Assembly: GCF_047663525.1 (NCBI RefSeq)
Contig: NC_092591.1
Coordinates: 47,283,501-47,347,500 of the forward strand
DNA: 64,000 nt
DNA from: Anas platyrhynchos
Taxonomy: Eukaryota; Chordata; Aves; Anseriformes; Anatidae
Reading direction: 5' to 3'
Each line of letters begins with the position of its first letter. The first letter of the stretch is position 1. Of this stretch, positions 13,401 to 26,781 are shown piece by piece. Position numbers and translations under genes: made by a program. The notes under the pieces were generated by a model. It did not search any database. It had not been told where the DNA came from and saw only the letters and a program-made list of their open reading frames with translations.

Positions 13401-15750
13401 TTTTTTTTATTCTTTTTCTATGCAAAAGCATGAATAGCACTATCAAATCCTTGTATAAATAAGAAGTGCTTTAAAAAATGGAATGCATAATGCAAGTGTT
13501 ATTCAGCTTTAGTACAAGCCAAAATACATTACTGGATGAGAGATGCAATGAGGAACCATGGAGAGTCACATGGAGATGCTAACATAGGAAATAATGTTTA
13601 TAACAAAGACATTTTGATATTCTGGTAACATTAAAAAAAAAAAAAAAAACACTTCAGAATTGTACACAAATATCTGCTAGAAATAAAAGATGATACATGC
13701 TTTTAGTCCACATACAACTTTCATTTAAACTTGAAGTTATTTAACCCCAGCCCAATGTAAGAAAATCAATCTTACCAGACATTAACAGTCATGTGGAATT
13801 ACCTGGGATATTTGCATGACTAGATTTAGATTTACTAGGAAGTGTAAGAAAAGTTCTATTGAATTTCTCCAGCAAAAAGGATATCAGGCAGAAACAAGAA
13901 AAACCAGGTCACAGACATCCAGAAGACTGAACTTAGCAACAATGCTGTGGGAAGATACCTTAGATTCTTGAGGCCCACAAACTGCCTAAAAGAATATGAA
14001 AAGAAAGCAGTATTAGTCTTTAATTTGTTTAAAAACGTAACTTAGTGGAGTATACGTTTATCATCAGTTTTATTATTTTTAAAAAATTTCACTCAGTATA
14101 CTTTAAGCCCCTCTTAAAGCAATCAAAAATTGCCACTCAAAGGCATTCTTTAGCCAGATACATAACAGGGTTAAAAATGCAAAAATAAACTGAAGAGTGC
14201 TCTGTTCCAGCCTAGTATTATATATCTGAACTGCTGATGCACTGGGTGAAAAGAACTTTCTCTATTTACAGACTAATAATAATTGCCATTTCAATGAATA
14301 CTGACTGTTGTGGTGTGGTGACCACTGCAGGAAACAAGAAGCCTGTGCAACAACTTAGGATATCGCTGTGAGGTGTGGGGAGCAGGGAGGGAAAGAATGG
14401 CTCATTAAAACTCATCTGGATCACAAATACAGAGGGAAAAGTTGAAATAAAGCACATTTCTAGGTGTCATGAACGTTTATCCTAGCATCTACCAGGCGCA
14501 GAACTTCAGTATCATTTAAATTAGCTAACAGACTGCACCTTTGCTTTTCCTCACAACTCTCAGTAATGAGAAACTATTACTTTGCACACCAGACATTCCG
14601 TTTCAAGATCATTCTGAAAAGTACATATAAATATATATGGTATCTAGAAAAAGTAAATACAGAGAGATAAATGCACAAACCTCACAAACAGAGCCGTCCC
14701 GAGCAGCAGGAAGAGAAGCAGACATCCTTTCAAAAGCCAAGAATCAGAACTTAGGTTCATTACGTATCCTATGGCCCACACCAATGTCAAGGAAGACGCC
14801 ACCAGCAGGAACAGCTATTAAGATGACTATCGTTAAAATATGACAAAGTATTCAAGCAGGATTTACTTTAGGAGCATTCAGATAATATAATAACAAGTGC
14901 TGAGACTCAAGGTAGGTAAGACAAGGCGACAAACCAATACACTGGGGGAAGACAGGAGGGGGGGGAACAACAGGGGAAAGAGAATCACAGAATCACAGAA
15001 TCTCTAGGTTGGAAGAGACCTCAAGATCATCGAGTCCGATCCACACCTATACCACAACTAAGTACTTCTTTAGAATTTCGTTTTTGTGTGTCCAATTTTG
15101 GAAGCTTTCAAAGATCCACAAGAGCTCTCAGAAAATAATTTTTATGTATTCTGAGCATGGAATGCTGTAGCTTTATTTCCATCAATTATAACTCACGAAA
15201 TTACCTCATGTTTCTCCATTATTCTCAATAACCTGCTATTTCTTCTGCTTCTCATTCTTTCTTCTTCTGTTAACATATAGACTATGAAGCGATTCTGAGT
15301 CTGAATTGCAAGGTCAAGCGGTGTCTCTCCCTTTAACGACAAAGTTTATTTGGTTATGTACTTCACACGTAAATATTTTCATTGTAATAGAAATAATAAA
15401 TAAATTTAGCCCAAAACAAGAATAACTCACTAGTTGCTTCCTCCCAACCCCTTTTTTTTTTGAAGCAAAGGGTAGAGTAAATTCAGAGTTTGGTAGCTAT
15501 AAAGACTGATACTTTCAACCAGACTGCATCCATTTGAATTACCTTTGCACTCTCTCTGCTAACCTGAAATGCTAAACTGTCAGCTAGAGTATGACATGCT
15601 TTCTGAAAGGGAAAGTTTGTTGTTTACGTTAACTTCTTAAAACCAAACAGCAACATTCTAAGAGTCACACACAAAAAAGTAGCAGATGGAAAAGCTGCAT
15701 AGCTTAATACACCAACCCTGAGTAACTACACTATACAAATATCCATACAG

Positions 15751-15806
<56 letters not shown>

Positions 15807-18800
15807 TATAATTTCAACATTTATACTTCTTGGTATCAGTTTTTACAAATATTAGGACTAAGATTTTTACATGACTAGCAATTTTGACTTGCACCTACAA
15901 ACAGGGATGGACAAACTTCAATATTTTCAGGATGACATATTCATCCTTTTAAAATCTTTACAAGTCTCAGTGAATACAAAGACACTTATTTTTGAAAAAT
16001 CTGGCAAAAAGCATTATTCATGACAATGTTTTAAAACATAGAACAGCTGAATAAAATTAAATAAATAAATAAATCTGCAAATGACATAATTATTATGCTC
16101 AGAGTGATCAAAAGAATTAGCTGTTCGTTAAATGAATATCGCAAAGAATCTCAGCATTCACACTTTGTGCCACACCATAAGAAAAGTGCTCATTCCTCTT
16201 GGCTTCCCAAGTAAAGACGCTTGTCTTATCCACCTCCACGTTCAAGAGAATATCCAAAAGGGACAGCACTCATGTATTTCTTCATGTTCAGTTTATGCAT
16301 TCATGCCACATGGACAAAAGAAACTAAAATAATGCAATAAATTGTACCTTGACATTTTTTATGTCCATGCTAGCACCAGCTTCCAGCAATAGATCCACTG
16401 CACTAATATTTCCTGATGTTATTGCCCAATGCAGAGCAGTGTTCTTCTGAACATTGTCAACAGCGTTGAGAGAAGGGTTAAACTTCAGTAGAAACTTTGT
16501 GGGTTCTTGTCTAGGTGGAATAAAGTTAAACAGAAAATGATCTGTACTGGAGAGAAAACTCTTGAACACCTCGCAAAAAATAAATCACAGCTCAGATCTG
16601 TGAAGTAACAGCAGATATAAGACACTGTCTCTCAACAAGCTCATCAACAATAGATCCAAATTTAGAACTGGGGACTCGGACTCAAGATTTTTCTCTGGAC
16701 TTTTAAGAGACACGAGCTATACACACAGGTTTTATCTTTCTACATTTTTTATAAGCTTGCATCTCCATCACAGATACTAAGTGCGCTTACTGTGAACACT
16801 TTCATTTACTTTCATTTCTAGGAAAGCACAATGATGTATGTTGCAGCTGAACCAACCACAAACCTAAACTTCTTCAAGGTTGCTTTTTGTCTTTCTTTGC
16901 TATACCTAGTTAGCAACTTCATAATTTCTCATCTCTTAAATACTGCTTATTTTGTACAAGCAAAAGAGAAAGGAATGTCACTAAACTTTTTCAGAAGACT
17001 CAGGATAGTGCCCAGAAAGAGGTGGGCGACAGGTTCTTTTTAAATTGTTCGCTACTTACCCTATCACTTTTTGTGCTGATAACATCAAAGGTGTTTGTCC
17101 ATTGAAGTCTGTTGTGTCTATGTTCTAAGTGTAAGAAGAAGATGACAAGAAAGTATCACTGATTTCAGTAAACACTTAGATTGTCAGATTCTGAGCTACA
17201 CAGCTGACTTAGCTACACTGCAGAAGTGGAAAGAAACCAAAATATACCAGCCAAGAAGCCAACAGTCATTTAAATAAATTTTCTTCCTTCCCAGTCATTT
17301 AAATAAATTTTCTTCCTTCCATGGGTCTTGCATGTCATTCATTTCAGGATAGGCTGAGTGTCCACTACAGATATTTTAAAAGGAATCATGTGGATATCAT
17401 TCCTTTAATTAACTGTATTTCTTGTCCTCTCTTGAGCAAAAATACCATAAATAGAGTTTACTTTGGGAAGCAACATTAACTATCTTCCTTGTGTAAACAG
17501 AGGTGCATAACAGAATGACCAAGTACATAAAACTGGTTTATTAATAGAACAAAAAATGATTACACATCAATACATAATTAGAGATCTAACTTGTATTACC
17601 GAATCTTTTCCCTTCTCTTTCACAATGAAGGTTTCCTTCTCTCCTGCCTCCACCCATCATCTCATTTGAGTAGATTTAGTTATGTTTTGTAAGCACTTGG
17701 ATTTTTTAATAGAACATAAATTTTCATAAGTTTGTGATGTATACCATCTATATCTACATTCCAGAAGTTGGTTTTCTATTTAAAAGAGCTCTACGAGAAA
17801 GAAAATAAACTTATCAAATGTTTAAATCTTATCACATGGGGTTTTGAAAAAAAAACACTCTTGATCATAAAAGCACTCTCCTGTCAATTTTGTTAGCAAA
17901 TTGTTACAGCAGTCATCAATTCTGTCTACTTCAGGTATAAGCTAAGCAGATGTGAAGTGGGTATGACACAAAATGTATTAATCAGACTACGTGTGACTTT
18001 TTTTAATAGAAATTTCTGTATTCTGTATATTTATTATGCATGCTTCAACTGATGGCCAATTGCAGATGTTACTAGGTACAAGTCTGTAATCAAATAGTAG
18101 ATGCTTCATGAGGTACTCCATATAATATTTTTTATCAGTTTTAAAAGCCAGTTGTTATTTACACAGCATCATACATGTTGCTGAGCTTTAACAACTCTGA
18201 ATTGTACAAGGATGACAAGATGACTAGAAGGCATTAATTTTATATTTTTTTTTAATTAGGTTTCTCTGAACATATGGCCCAGGGAAATATTTGCCAAATA
18301 TCTGCTTGTCATATAGGAAACAGAACAGTAAATTCTGCAATATATCTATAAAGCACAAGCAGTTACTCCTAATTAGAAAACAATTCTTGGGACATCAACA
18401 ACATACCTGGCCCTTTGATATGAGGTAAGCTATAATGGGCATGTGTTGAAACAGCACTGCTAAATGAATGCTAGTGAATCCTTCCCCATCAATAAGACTG
18501 GGATCTGCTCCACATTTCAACAATAATATGACCATGGGCAGGTGTCCTTGTCTGTAACGATAGATGAAATGAAACTATAGTAATGACAAAAAAAAAAAAA
18601 AGTAAATCTTAATGAAAACCTTGCCTAGATACCCTGAAAAAAATAATTTCAGAATCTTGTATTTTTATTCATGAGACATTTTTTAAAAACTAAGGTTTAT
18701 ATCAGAAGACTAAATGTTTACCTCAATAAGTTAATTTATTGCAAACTGGCAATTTAGCATACAGTGTTTATTCTGCAGTAGTTTCTCCCATTAGCAGTCA

Positions 18801-21401
18801 ATTTCATAAAAAGTATCTTTGTTCAGGAGAAGATGAAACCCAGAGAAAAGCAATAGTTTTCCAGTATGAGCATTTGCACTTAGTTATTCTAGAAGCAGTA
18901 CTTAAGGTGAACTGTTTCCCAGAAGACAAGTGCATTGCTCTTTTGATCATTTTATTCAAGTCCTGTCCTAGAAGCCAGTATGATTTTACTCCACACAAGT
19001 GCTAACAGTTATTGTTGCTCAGAAAGAGGTACTTCATGTTTGCAGTGGCAGCAATAAGAAGTCCAAGAAAAAAACCTGGCACTGCTGGGGGAAAAGGCCA
19101 AAGGAATCTATGTGCTGCTGAGCATCATACTTTGGCTCTGCTGCTACATGCTACTACTTTAAGTCCAGGACTGGAAGCATGGAGTCTTACAGGTGCACAC
19201 CAAGTTAATTTAGGGCAGAAGCTGAAACAACTGAAAGCAAATTAACTAGACATGACAAAGTCTGTCAAAGACCACGTTTCCAGACTTAAATTATGCCCTA
19301 ATAGGCATCAAAAGCTAACTTTCATGAAGGAACAATATTAAGTCTTCTTTGCCTAGTAAGGCAGCACCTAAGAGGCCAAGGCTAAAAAGCATTGCTCTTG
19401 AGAAAATTCTAAATGCAAGTCTGACTGAAATCCATAGATACATGCATAACTCAACTTTGTGGCCTGCAAAGTTGCCAAGAATCAGTTGCCAACACATTTC
19501 AGCATAGTTATGGACGTGCTATGAAATTCTGTACACGTGAATAAAGGAAACACAGCAGAGATTTAAGATGACCACTTCTGTCCTACACAAAACGCTACTC
19601 TTAACACTAGCGGATTTACAATGAGGAGTCGCAAGCAGCATACCTAATGGCCCAGTGCAGGGGAGTTGAATTCAAATCTCCACCTAGCTGATCCACTACC
19701 GCACCTTTGGAAATATAGTATCTGTGTAACAGCAATAAAATAAGATTAAAAAGAGACATAAATATTATACCAAAAATAATATAGCTGTAGTAGTAAATAG
19801 CTTTTAATGAAATTTTCACTAGAAAAGCAAACAAGAATATTTTTGCAGTGAACGATGCTACTTTGAGAAGTTGTTTAAGAAAAAAACTATGGCAATTACC
19901 AAGACACGAAGTCAGCTTTAATCTTTCTTGAACAAAACAAATTTGCGAAAATCTAATGATTTCATGTACTACATAATTTTACGTACAAAAAAATGTGGTA
20001 ACTATATTTCAGTGACATTTTCACAAACGTAACTGGGTTAAAATTTGAATTTTATGTTTTTCTACTTAAGCAGCACATTCCCTTTGTTTTCAAGTACAAT
20101 AGCAACAAAGCAATCATTACTAACACTAGCAAAATACTTGAGTTACTTTCACAGGGTCTCTAGAGCTTACTTAACCAGCTCCTGTCTGTTGTTTATCGCT
20201 GCCCAGTGAAGAAGAGTCACATTTTCTTTGTCTGGTTGTCGAACATCGTATCCTGCTTCCACCAGTTCTTTGCATCGCTCCAATATTCCATACCTTAAAA
20301 GGGAAAAACAAGTATTTACTTATTTCTGAAATATCCTCCCATTTAAAGAGTGTCACGTGCACAAAAAAGTAAATCACAATAAGCCTCATCCAATGGTTCC
20401 TACGTGAACAAATTCCACTTTGTATTCAATGGAAGTCATGCAAAAATAAGTTGGTCTGAGCCTTGATATGTAGAATTTTCTACCTAAAAAACCAGACTTG
20501 GTTGACATTATCATTGTTTATGATAAAAATATCTATAATAGTATACTTAAATGATTTATCTTCTTTCACTAGAGATAGGTGATGGAACCCTAATATTTAT
20601 TTTCATTTTTAAAATACCCAGCATAGCTTACATGGGAGGAACACCTGTCTATTTCAGCATCTTGCAGACACAGAAGGTACACTTACTGTGTAGCCTTTAC
20701 AATATCAAACGAGCTCGGGTCCTCAACAATCGGATGTGATCCTGGTAGCACCGGCAGATCTTTCTCGCTGTGGATGCTATGACAGCTGTGCATATGAGGT
20801 CGATGAGGCCCATGGCAATGGTTTTTACACTGTTGGTTAACAAAATATGTATCAATAAATATTATTTAGAAGGGGGATACCATCCCTCCCTCCTTACAAG
20901 TAGAGGCACACACTGGACTTGCGAAGTCGCGTTAATGCAAATAAGGAAGTAGATTTAGAGCAACTGAAACATAAAGCCACCTGACAAGAGGCTAATCTTT
21001 CTTCTCAGCACTGAGATACGGGAGGAAAGGCTAAGTTCTCCGAGTCAAAATGACAAAGGCGCTGAAGTCCCTGCAGAACCAGCTCCCCACAGCACACCCT
21101 GACAGCTGCTCGCCCACAGCCCAGGCTTTACACCAGCTGCCACCAGCTCCGTTCTCAAGCCTGGAAACACCAGAAGCGCCCCGGGAGCCCCCCAGACAGA
21201 GGCGCACACCCACGAGCCCGTTGCGAGGGACCAGAGAACTCCCCCCCCGTGGCGCCCAACGCGGCTCCCCGAGGCCAGCAGCCAGCGGGACGCCCCAGCC
21301 CCGGGGCCGTGCCGAGCCGGCTCCGGGGCACCCGCGGCCGGGCCCCGCCGCCCTCCCGTCCCCGCGGCTCCCCTCACCGCCGGGCCGGCCCCGCCGGCCA
21401 T
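7475..21401 (-). CDS. ZDHHC13: ZDHHC13 (HIP14-like), ankyrin-repeat DHHC protein, complete, 17 coding exons
   Basis: Exons in order: 21401-21378, 20829-20687, 20293-20171, 19721-19644, 18551-18407, 17124-17060, 16510-16348, 15330-15205, 14814-14681, 13985-13885, 12810-12686, 11626-11564, 11189-11096, 10653-10570, 9562-9405, 8301-8204, 7610-7475. They total 1860 bases (619 residues plus stop; human is 622), and all phases close. Domains: ankyrin repeats at about residues 50-290 (for example [34 protein letters not shown]), membrane segments from about 290, the cysteine-rich DHHC domain at about 425-470, further membrane segments, and a C-terminal tail with NLADFFQC. The family palmitoylates proteins at Golgi/ER membranes. 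The start has a strong context (A at -3, G at +4) inside a CpG island. Odd points: the catalytic tetrapeptide is DQHS (Ser at about residue 454) instead of DQHC, and intron 10 is of AT-AC type. All introns but that one are GT-AG. ZDHHC17 is a weaker match. Confidence 0.95.
11096..11189 (-). other. ZDHHC13: ZDHHC13 exon 13: DHHC cysteine-rich domain with DQHS
   Basis: The exon reads [16 protein letters not shown], then [16 protein letters not shown] across the splice. The zinc-ligand cysteines and histidine of the DHHC fold are present (FCTSC from exon 12, HC, C-x2-C, and the final C of GQC). The acyl-accepting cysteine of the human DQHC motif is TCT (Ser), and the Trp two positions later is TGC (Cys). 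The exon has a normal acceptor (AACTAG) and donor (GTGAGA), and the frame stays open. The codon sits at minus-strand positions 11120-11118. Confidence 0.9.
12811..13884 (-). other. ZDHHC13: U12-type AT-AC intron in ZDHHC13 (intron 10)
   Basis: No GT-AG pair joins exons 10 and 11 in frame. The intron begins ATATCCTTTTT at 13884, the U12 AT-AC donor consensus. Near its end is TTCCTTAAC (12830-12822), the U12 branch-point consensus, followed about a dozen bases later by a terminal AC (12812-12811). Splicing there gives phase 1: the G at the end of exon 10 plus AT at the start of exon 11 makes Asp. The protein reads FFLFLPD then [17 protein letters not shown], with exactly the same spacing as human ZDHHC13. 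The minor spliceosome would be required. Confidence 0.9.
14982..15056 (-). repeat. CR1 3'-end fragment
   Basis: On the minus strand this reads as the CR1 3' terminus: a GATGATCTTGAGGTCTCTTC-like segment, then CCAACCTAGAGATTCTGTGATTC with the repeated ATTCTGTG octamer that ends CR1 elements. It lies in ZDHHC13 intron 8 (between exons 8 and 9). Confidence 0.85.
15753..15805. repeat. (TA)n microsatellite with short CA tail
   Basis: About 22 TA units in an uninterrupted run, followed by a few CA units, within ZDHHC13 intron 7. Probably length-polymorphic. Confidence 0.95.
17263..17320. repeat. Perfect 29-bp tandem duplication
   Basis: Two adjacent identical 29-bp units beginning CAGTCATTTAAATAAATTTT, in ZDHHC13 intron 5. 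They look like recent replication slippage or a repair duplication. Confidence 0.95.
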
Positions 21402-21640
21402 CCTCCCGGCCCCAGCTCCGCGCCCGCCGCTTCCTGCTTCCTGGTTACCGGCGCCCGGGGCGGGGCCGGGCCGGGCCGCGGCGGTACCGAGGGGACGGCT
21501 CCGTTCGGGGCAGTGCCGGGGCCTGCGGAGCCCCGCGGCCGAGCTCGGGCCCCGCCGCTCCGCCCGGTGCCCCCCCGGGTGGCGGCCATGTGGTGGCACC
21601 GCTGCTGGGGTCGGGCACGGGGAGGCTTGGGGGCGGTGGG
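21040..21640 (-). promoter_or_regulatory. ZDHHC13: CpG island and promoter region of ZDHHC13
   Basis: Abrupt change from AT-rich to very GC-rich, CpG-dense sequence that spans coding exon 1 (21401-21378) of ZDHHC13. Exon 1 encodes only MAGGAGPA before a GTGAGG donor. The long ORFs seen on both strands here come from the GC content and lack stops for that reason only. The transcription start is probably between about 21420 and 21600. Confidence 0.75.
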
Positions 21641-21649
21641 ACCGTGTCA

Positions 21650-22080
21650 GACATGGGTTAGATGATCTTGGAGATCTTTTCCAACCTAACGATTCTATGG
21701 TTTATTTATTGCTATCTCCATCTCTGTGTCCCTAAGCACCATGTTCAACCTTTCCTTAAACACCCCCCGGGGCGGTGACTCCACCACTTCGCTGGGCAAC
21801 CCTTTCCAATGCCTGAGCACTCTTTCTGAGCAGAAATGTCTCCTCATTTCCACCCTGAACCTCCCCTGGCTCTACTTGAGGCCATTTCCTCTGGTCCTAT
21901 CACTAGTTACCTGTGAGCAGAGGCCGCCCCCCAGCTCCCCACACCTTCCTTTCCGGCAGTTGCAGAGGGCGATGAGGTCTCCCCTGAGCCTCCTCTTCGC
22001 CAGCCCAAACACCCCCAGTTCCCTCAGCTGCTCCTCACAGGACTTGTGTCCAGGCCCCACACCAGCTTCATAGCCCTAAA
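21650..22080 (-). repeat. CR1 fragments in an inverted arrangement beside the ZDHHC13 promoter
   Basis: From 22080 down to about 21715 the minus strand reads as a CR1 3' portion (GGAGACCTCATCGCCCTCTG, CACAGGTAACTAGTGATAGG, then GTGCTTAGGGACA). Before it reaches its terminal octamers it abuts 21655-21705. That piece is a CR1 3' end in plus orientation (GATGATCTTGGAGATCTTTT, CCAACCTAACGATTCTATGG). The two pieces therefore face each other. Confidence 0.8.
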
Positions 22081-25000
22081 TAAAACTGTGCCCCATTTAT
22101 GACTGTCCATGAACTGGTTAAAGCACTATCTCTGTTCAGGTAGAAAAAGAGGAAGATCAAGCTGTCCTACCCCAACCCACTGACAGCAGGGGCAGAGTAC
22201 GGCTTCAAGCAATCATAAACCTAACCTCTAACCAGCGAGCACCTGCTGTTGCCACAAGGACATTCCTTCCCCAGGTCTGTGTGTGCAGTTTCCCCAACTA
22301 TTTTTAAGGAAAAAAGTTTCTGTTTTGTACAGTCACAATAAGCCTTTCATTTATTATTAGAACAACATCTAAATATTTCATTTTAAAACCTCAGTACTCA
22401 GCAAATGACCAAAAGAATTTATCAGCTATCTTGAGAGAATCCAAAATACTCGTCAGTTAACAGAGTGGAAGGTGCCCTAGTTGCTTCCTGCTTCCTCTCC
22501 CTCTTTGACCCAAGGAAAATCTCCAGCTCAGTGCAGCATCAGCAGACAGAGACCTAAATAAGTTAGCAGGGGTATGTGCAGGGATTTCTGATCTAAAAAC
22601 AAGAAAGCCTGCTCTGGCTTCTCATACCTGCTTTCAGCTTGGTATTGCTGCCCTGGCAGAGGGATGATTCTTCATTAAGTTCTCTAAGACATTCATGTCC
22701 TATTAGTAAATTTACCAGCTACCAAAATTTCTGAGGCATTCAAGCCTGACTGAGAAAAGGGAAAACTTCAGCAAGAAAAAAACAAGCAAACAAACAAACA
22801 AACAAAAAACCACACAACTCAAATGCAGGTATTTTGTTGCTCTTTATTAGAAATAATAAAGATTTATCCATCCTGCAGCCTTTAGGCTTCACCGTTCTCA
22901 TGCTGGAAACAGTAACAAGGCTTCCTCAAAATCACCAGAATACTGTAAAGAGAAAAATGCTGATAGCTTACAGATAGAGTGGCTATCAAAATGCTGTATA
23001 CCCATGAAAGCTACTCTTTGCCATTTTACTAACAGATGATGGTGCCTTCAACATTATATAAACTTCAGCTGAGATTTTCAAACATTTTAAATACATTAGT
23101 AAGCTGTTTAATGAGATAGGTAAACATTGCTCAGAGCACTCCTCCTATATACCTTGCTATTATTTGCTTTTCCTGTTCTTTCTACCTTCTGAACTTACTG
23201 TCTCTAAGGCTTCTTCCTTCTACCTTCCCCCTTACTTTTTCCTTCTCCAGTTCCAGCCTCCCTCACAGCTTCATGTGTTGTCTTGAAGAAAACAGACAGC
23301 TATGTTAGGATTCACATAAACAGGAAAGAAGGATCCGAATACCACATTCAGGAATCGTGATGCTCACAAGCGTGGTGTATCAATACAGTAGTGAGCCCTT
23401 CTCCATCAAGCACTTTTTGTGCCTGTTCTGTGCTTGCTCTTGCAAAAGCTGCCAGTGTAAAGTCATGCACAGACACCTATATTGCCCTGAGAATCAAGTT
23501 CCTCAAGCCTGTGAAGGTGCCAGCTGAGTCACACTATTGCAAAATGCATCTCTATTTGTACTCCACATTTAGCACTGGAATATCCTGAACTGCACAGTTT
23601 AGGCCTGTAAGTTTACTGAATGGAAGGAATTAAGCGTTCCCCCCTCCACTATCAGAGATTATTTGCTTAGATGTTTTTTGTGTCTTGATCTCTACATTCC
23701 TGTTAATTTTGGGGTGTTAAAATATTTCAGAAATTATCTGCCATGTAACACGTTCAAATCACCAAAGAAAGAATAACTGATGTTGACTAAATTAGGTCAA
23801 ACTGTAAACGTGCTTGTGAGTTTTTCAGTTAAAGCTAGTACATTTAGGAAGCTGTTGTGAATGTTGTGGGCATCTGCTGTCTTCCATGGTTACCAACATG
23901 TGAGCGAATAACAGAAAGCTGATGCAAACAAGCAGAGAAGACTTCTTCCACCAGAATATGTAGAATGAGTCCACAAAAAAATAATTTCTGAACACAGCTA
24001 TCAAAGGCTGCTCACAGTATACACTACTGCTATTTGCTTTCATAGTGTTATTGTGAAAGGACAAATGTGGTTGATGCTAGCCTGCACATTAGGCTAGACG
24101 CTGCAGAATGAATGTGAAATCAAATTCCAGTTGACATGTTAATATAGACTATTCCTTCCATATGCACAACTGCCACATAAATAGATATCAAAGTAGCTTT
24201 ACTTCATCAATGCTCAGAGCTTTAATTTAGTTTGGTATCACAAAATATATTATGATTTCAATACAGAAGTCATGATGGGGAAGATTAGGATGAAACAGTT
24301 GTGTGTTAGCCCTAGGATAGCACAAAGATTTGGTAAGCATTTCAGTACCTTGCTTTGTAATGGATCCCAAAACTGCAAAAATAAGACTGAAGAATTTGCC
24401 AGTTTGGCATGCAAGAAGTTAGCATTTGTAAAAACAGAAGTTAATACAGATACTCTGTCTGTCTGAGATTATTAATGAACCTCAAAGCCCTTGATTTTAT
24501 GGTATTGTATGCCAATACAACTGTTGGTAGCAGTAATTACGGTAGTACAGTGGCAATTTTCAATTAGATACCTTTTAGTTTTTGTTACCTGAGGCCCTCA
24601 CCTCTACAATCTTTTCATATAAAAGCCTTCCAGAAATAGGAAAAATGAATGCTTTCCTTCTGTTGTATCTATAACTGGCTTTACAAAAGAAGCCATGTTT
24701 GACCTTACTGAAATCTAGAGCAAAGCTCCTAGCAGAAGGCAAGATTTGGTTCTTAGAGAGCAGACAGGCAAATTGCCACTTAAAACTAAATATTATCTTT
24801 ACTGTAGTTGTGTATTTTGGAACATACAGTAGCAAGCACTTCTTTTTTTCCTTTTAAATTAGCCTGTATTTTCTCTGACAACATACAGGGATGAACTAAG
24901 TTTAAACAAAGGCGTTGCTGAGCTACTGTGGACAGTAAGTCGAGCCAGAACTTAACAGCTTTATATTCATTCTACACAGTGCCACGCTGTGCTATTAATG

Positions 25001-25607
25001 CTGCACTGTTAACACAGCTCATGTATATATAACTTGGTGAATAAATTTGCTCAAGAACTCGTGTTTGCATGACTAAGAACAACTTTCAGTTGTTCACAAT
25101 ATTTAAGAGAGTGAAAGACTTAAAGCAAGCGCATTTTCTTCACATGTCCTAAAACAATCATTCTCCCTCCCAGACAACCTTTTACAAGTGACTGTGCCTG
25201 TGATGAGTGCCATCTTGATTAGATAACCAGTAAAGTGATACGTAGGCGTTCAGCAGCTTTCAAATAGCATTTTGCATTCACTTCACTGGGTAAATGACAG
25301 AAAACTGTGTGTAAGAATGCTATTTAATCAGATCAAATTGTATGAAAATTGCAATTTAAATAGTGAAATGCTTTTTGATTATGGCAAAACATTATGCTTT
25401 TTAAGTTATTATTGATGCTTTTGATGTTGCTTTATGGAACAGTACAAGCAATAAGCTTTTGCACATAAGCATCTTGTCTAAAGAAAAAAAATAGAGGGCA
25501 GATGGTTTCTGGTAATAATCTGAATGCTATTTCCTTATTTTCTCTCTTCTAAATTCCTTTTTTTTTTTTTTTTTCATTCTGCTGTTCAAGGAGTTTTTAT
25601 GGAGCCG

Positions 25608-25662
25608 CAGAAATAAAACCACAAAGACCTGCCAACAGAAATAAAACCACAAAGACCTGCCA
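25608..25662. repeat. 28-bp tandem duplication
   Basis: Two adjacent copies of a unit beginning CAGAAATAAAACCACAAAGA, identical except at the last base. Confidence 0.92.
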
Positions 25663-26781
25663 CATCAATGTCAAAATTATATCCTAAAGTTCTGCGCTCT
25701 AATCACAGTAGCATGAATTCACATCATGTAGTCAGTCTCTTTGAATTTACAGCTGATGGCTGATAATGCAAAATGGAAGTTTCAGAGTGCCAGTGTAAGG
25801 AAAACGCTCAGACAGTTGTCCTGAAAGCAGTTACCTTGCTGCACTGTAACAGAACCACAATCTTCTTGCTAGCTACCACAGCTCTCTTAAATGTTTCCCC
25901 AAGCACCCATACTCCTAACAAACAGGTGCACCAAACATATAGAAGAGCTACAACTGTAGTTTAAGTTAAAGTTTTGCACAAATTGTACATTTTTAAATCT
26001 AGCTTTAGTAAACTGGATCAGAGTTCTACCTAGTTCAGTAACCTGCTTGACAAAAAAGGCTTCAGAAGTTAACTCATGTATTAACCATGAATTAAACAAC
26101 AATTCTTCTATAATTCTTTTGAACCAATATAAAGATTTGTTTAAAATCTTTGTTAAAATGTTAACTTGATTAATTTAACTAACTCTTACAACTTCTTGTT
26201 ACCATGAAGTAAATTTACACATGTAATTTGGAATTTTTTTTTTCCTTTTTCATTTCATGCACATTTTCAGGCTTTTTTCACACCCATATTCACTGAAGGA
26301 GAAAAGTACAATTTTCCATTTTTATTTTCAATTGCACATCACTTTTAAACTCCAGTGAAGATAGTGCAATATTTCAGTTAGCCCAGTGCAGGTGTGGCTT
26401 CAAGGCAGCATGTGATGTGAATTTACACTGATAATTCAGAACAGAAAAGATTTTGTGGCTGCCACCATGAGGCAACAGCATGTATTGCTATTGTCTGAAT
26501 AAAGCTGGAACTGAGTAATCAAATTTCCTTATATTCTATACACAACACTTTTGACAAGTCACTGGGTTGTACAGTTATGGATTTTAAAAAGGTGCTTACA
26601 AGTTTAAAGCCTTAAAGCATTGTGTATGCTACAGTCCAACACTGAAATGTGTCAGCATTCTTGCAGGCTGCATTATAATAAAACTGAATTGCAACTTTGC
26701 ATGAAGAGTTAGTTATAAATTAAAAGTATTTCTGAACCCAAGTCTCTGCCTTTAGGACTAAGGAAGGTTATCATACTGCAG

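Noticed and set aside
13850-13884. Apparent frameshift and stop after exon 10 of ZDHHC13
   Set aside because: At first this looked like a damaged exon. The sequence there is the donor of a U12 AT-AC intron, and using it restores the frame exactly.
21045-21665. Long overlapping ORFs on both strands (up to 203 residues)
   Set aside because: They sit in a CpG island where stop codons are rare. They are rich in Pro, Gly, Ala and Arg and share no family features.
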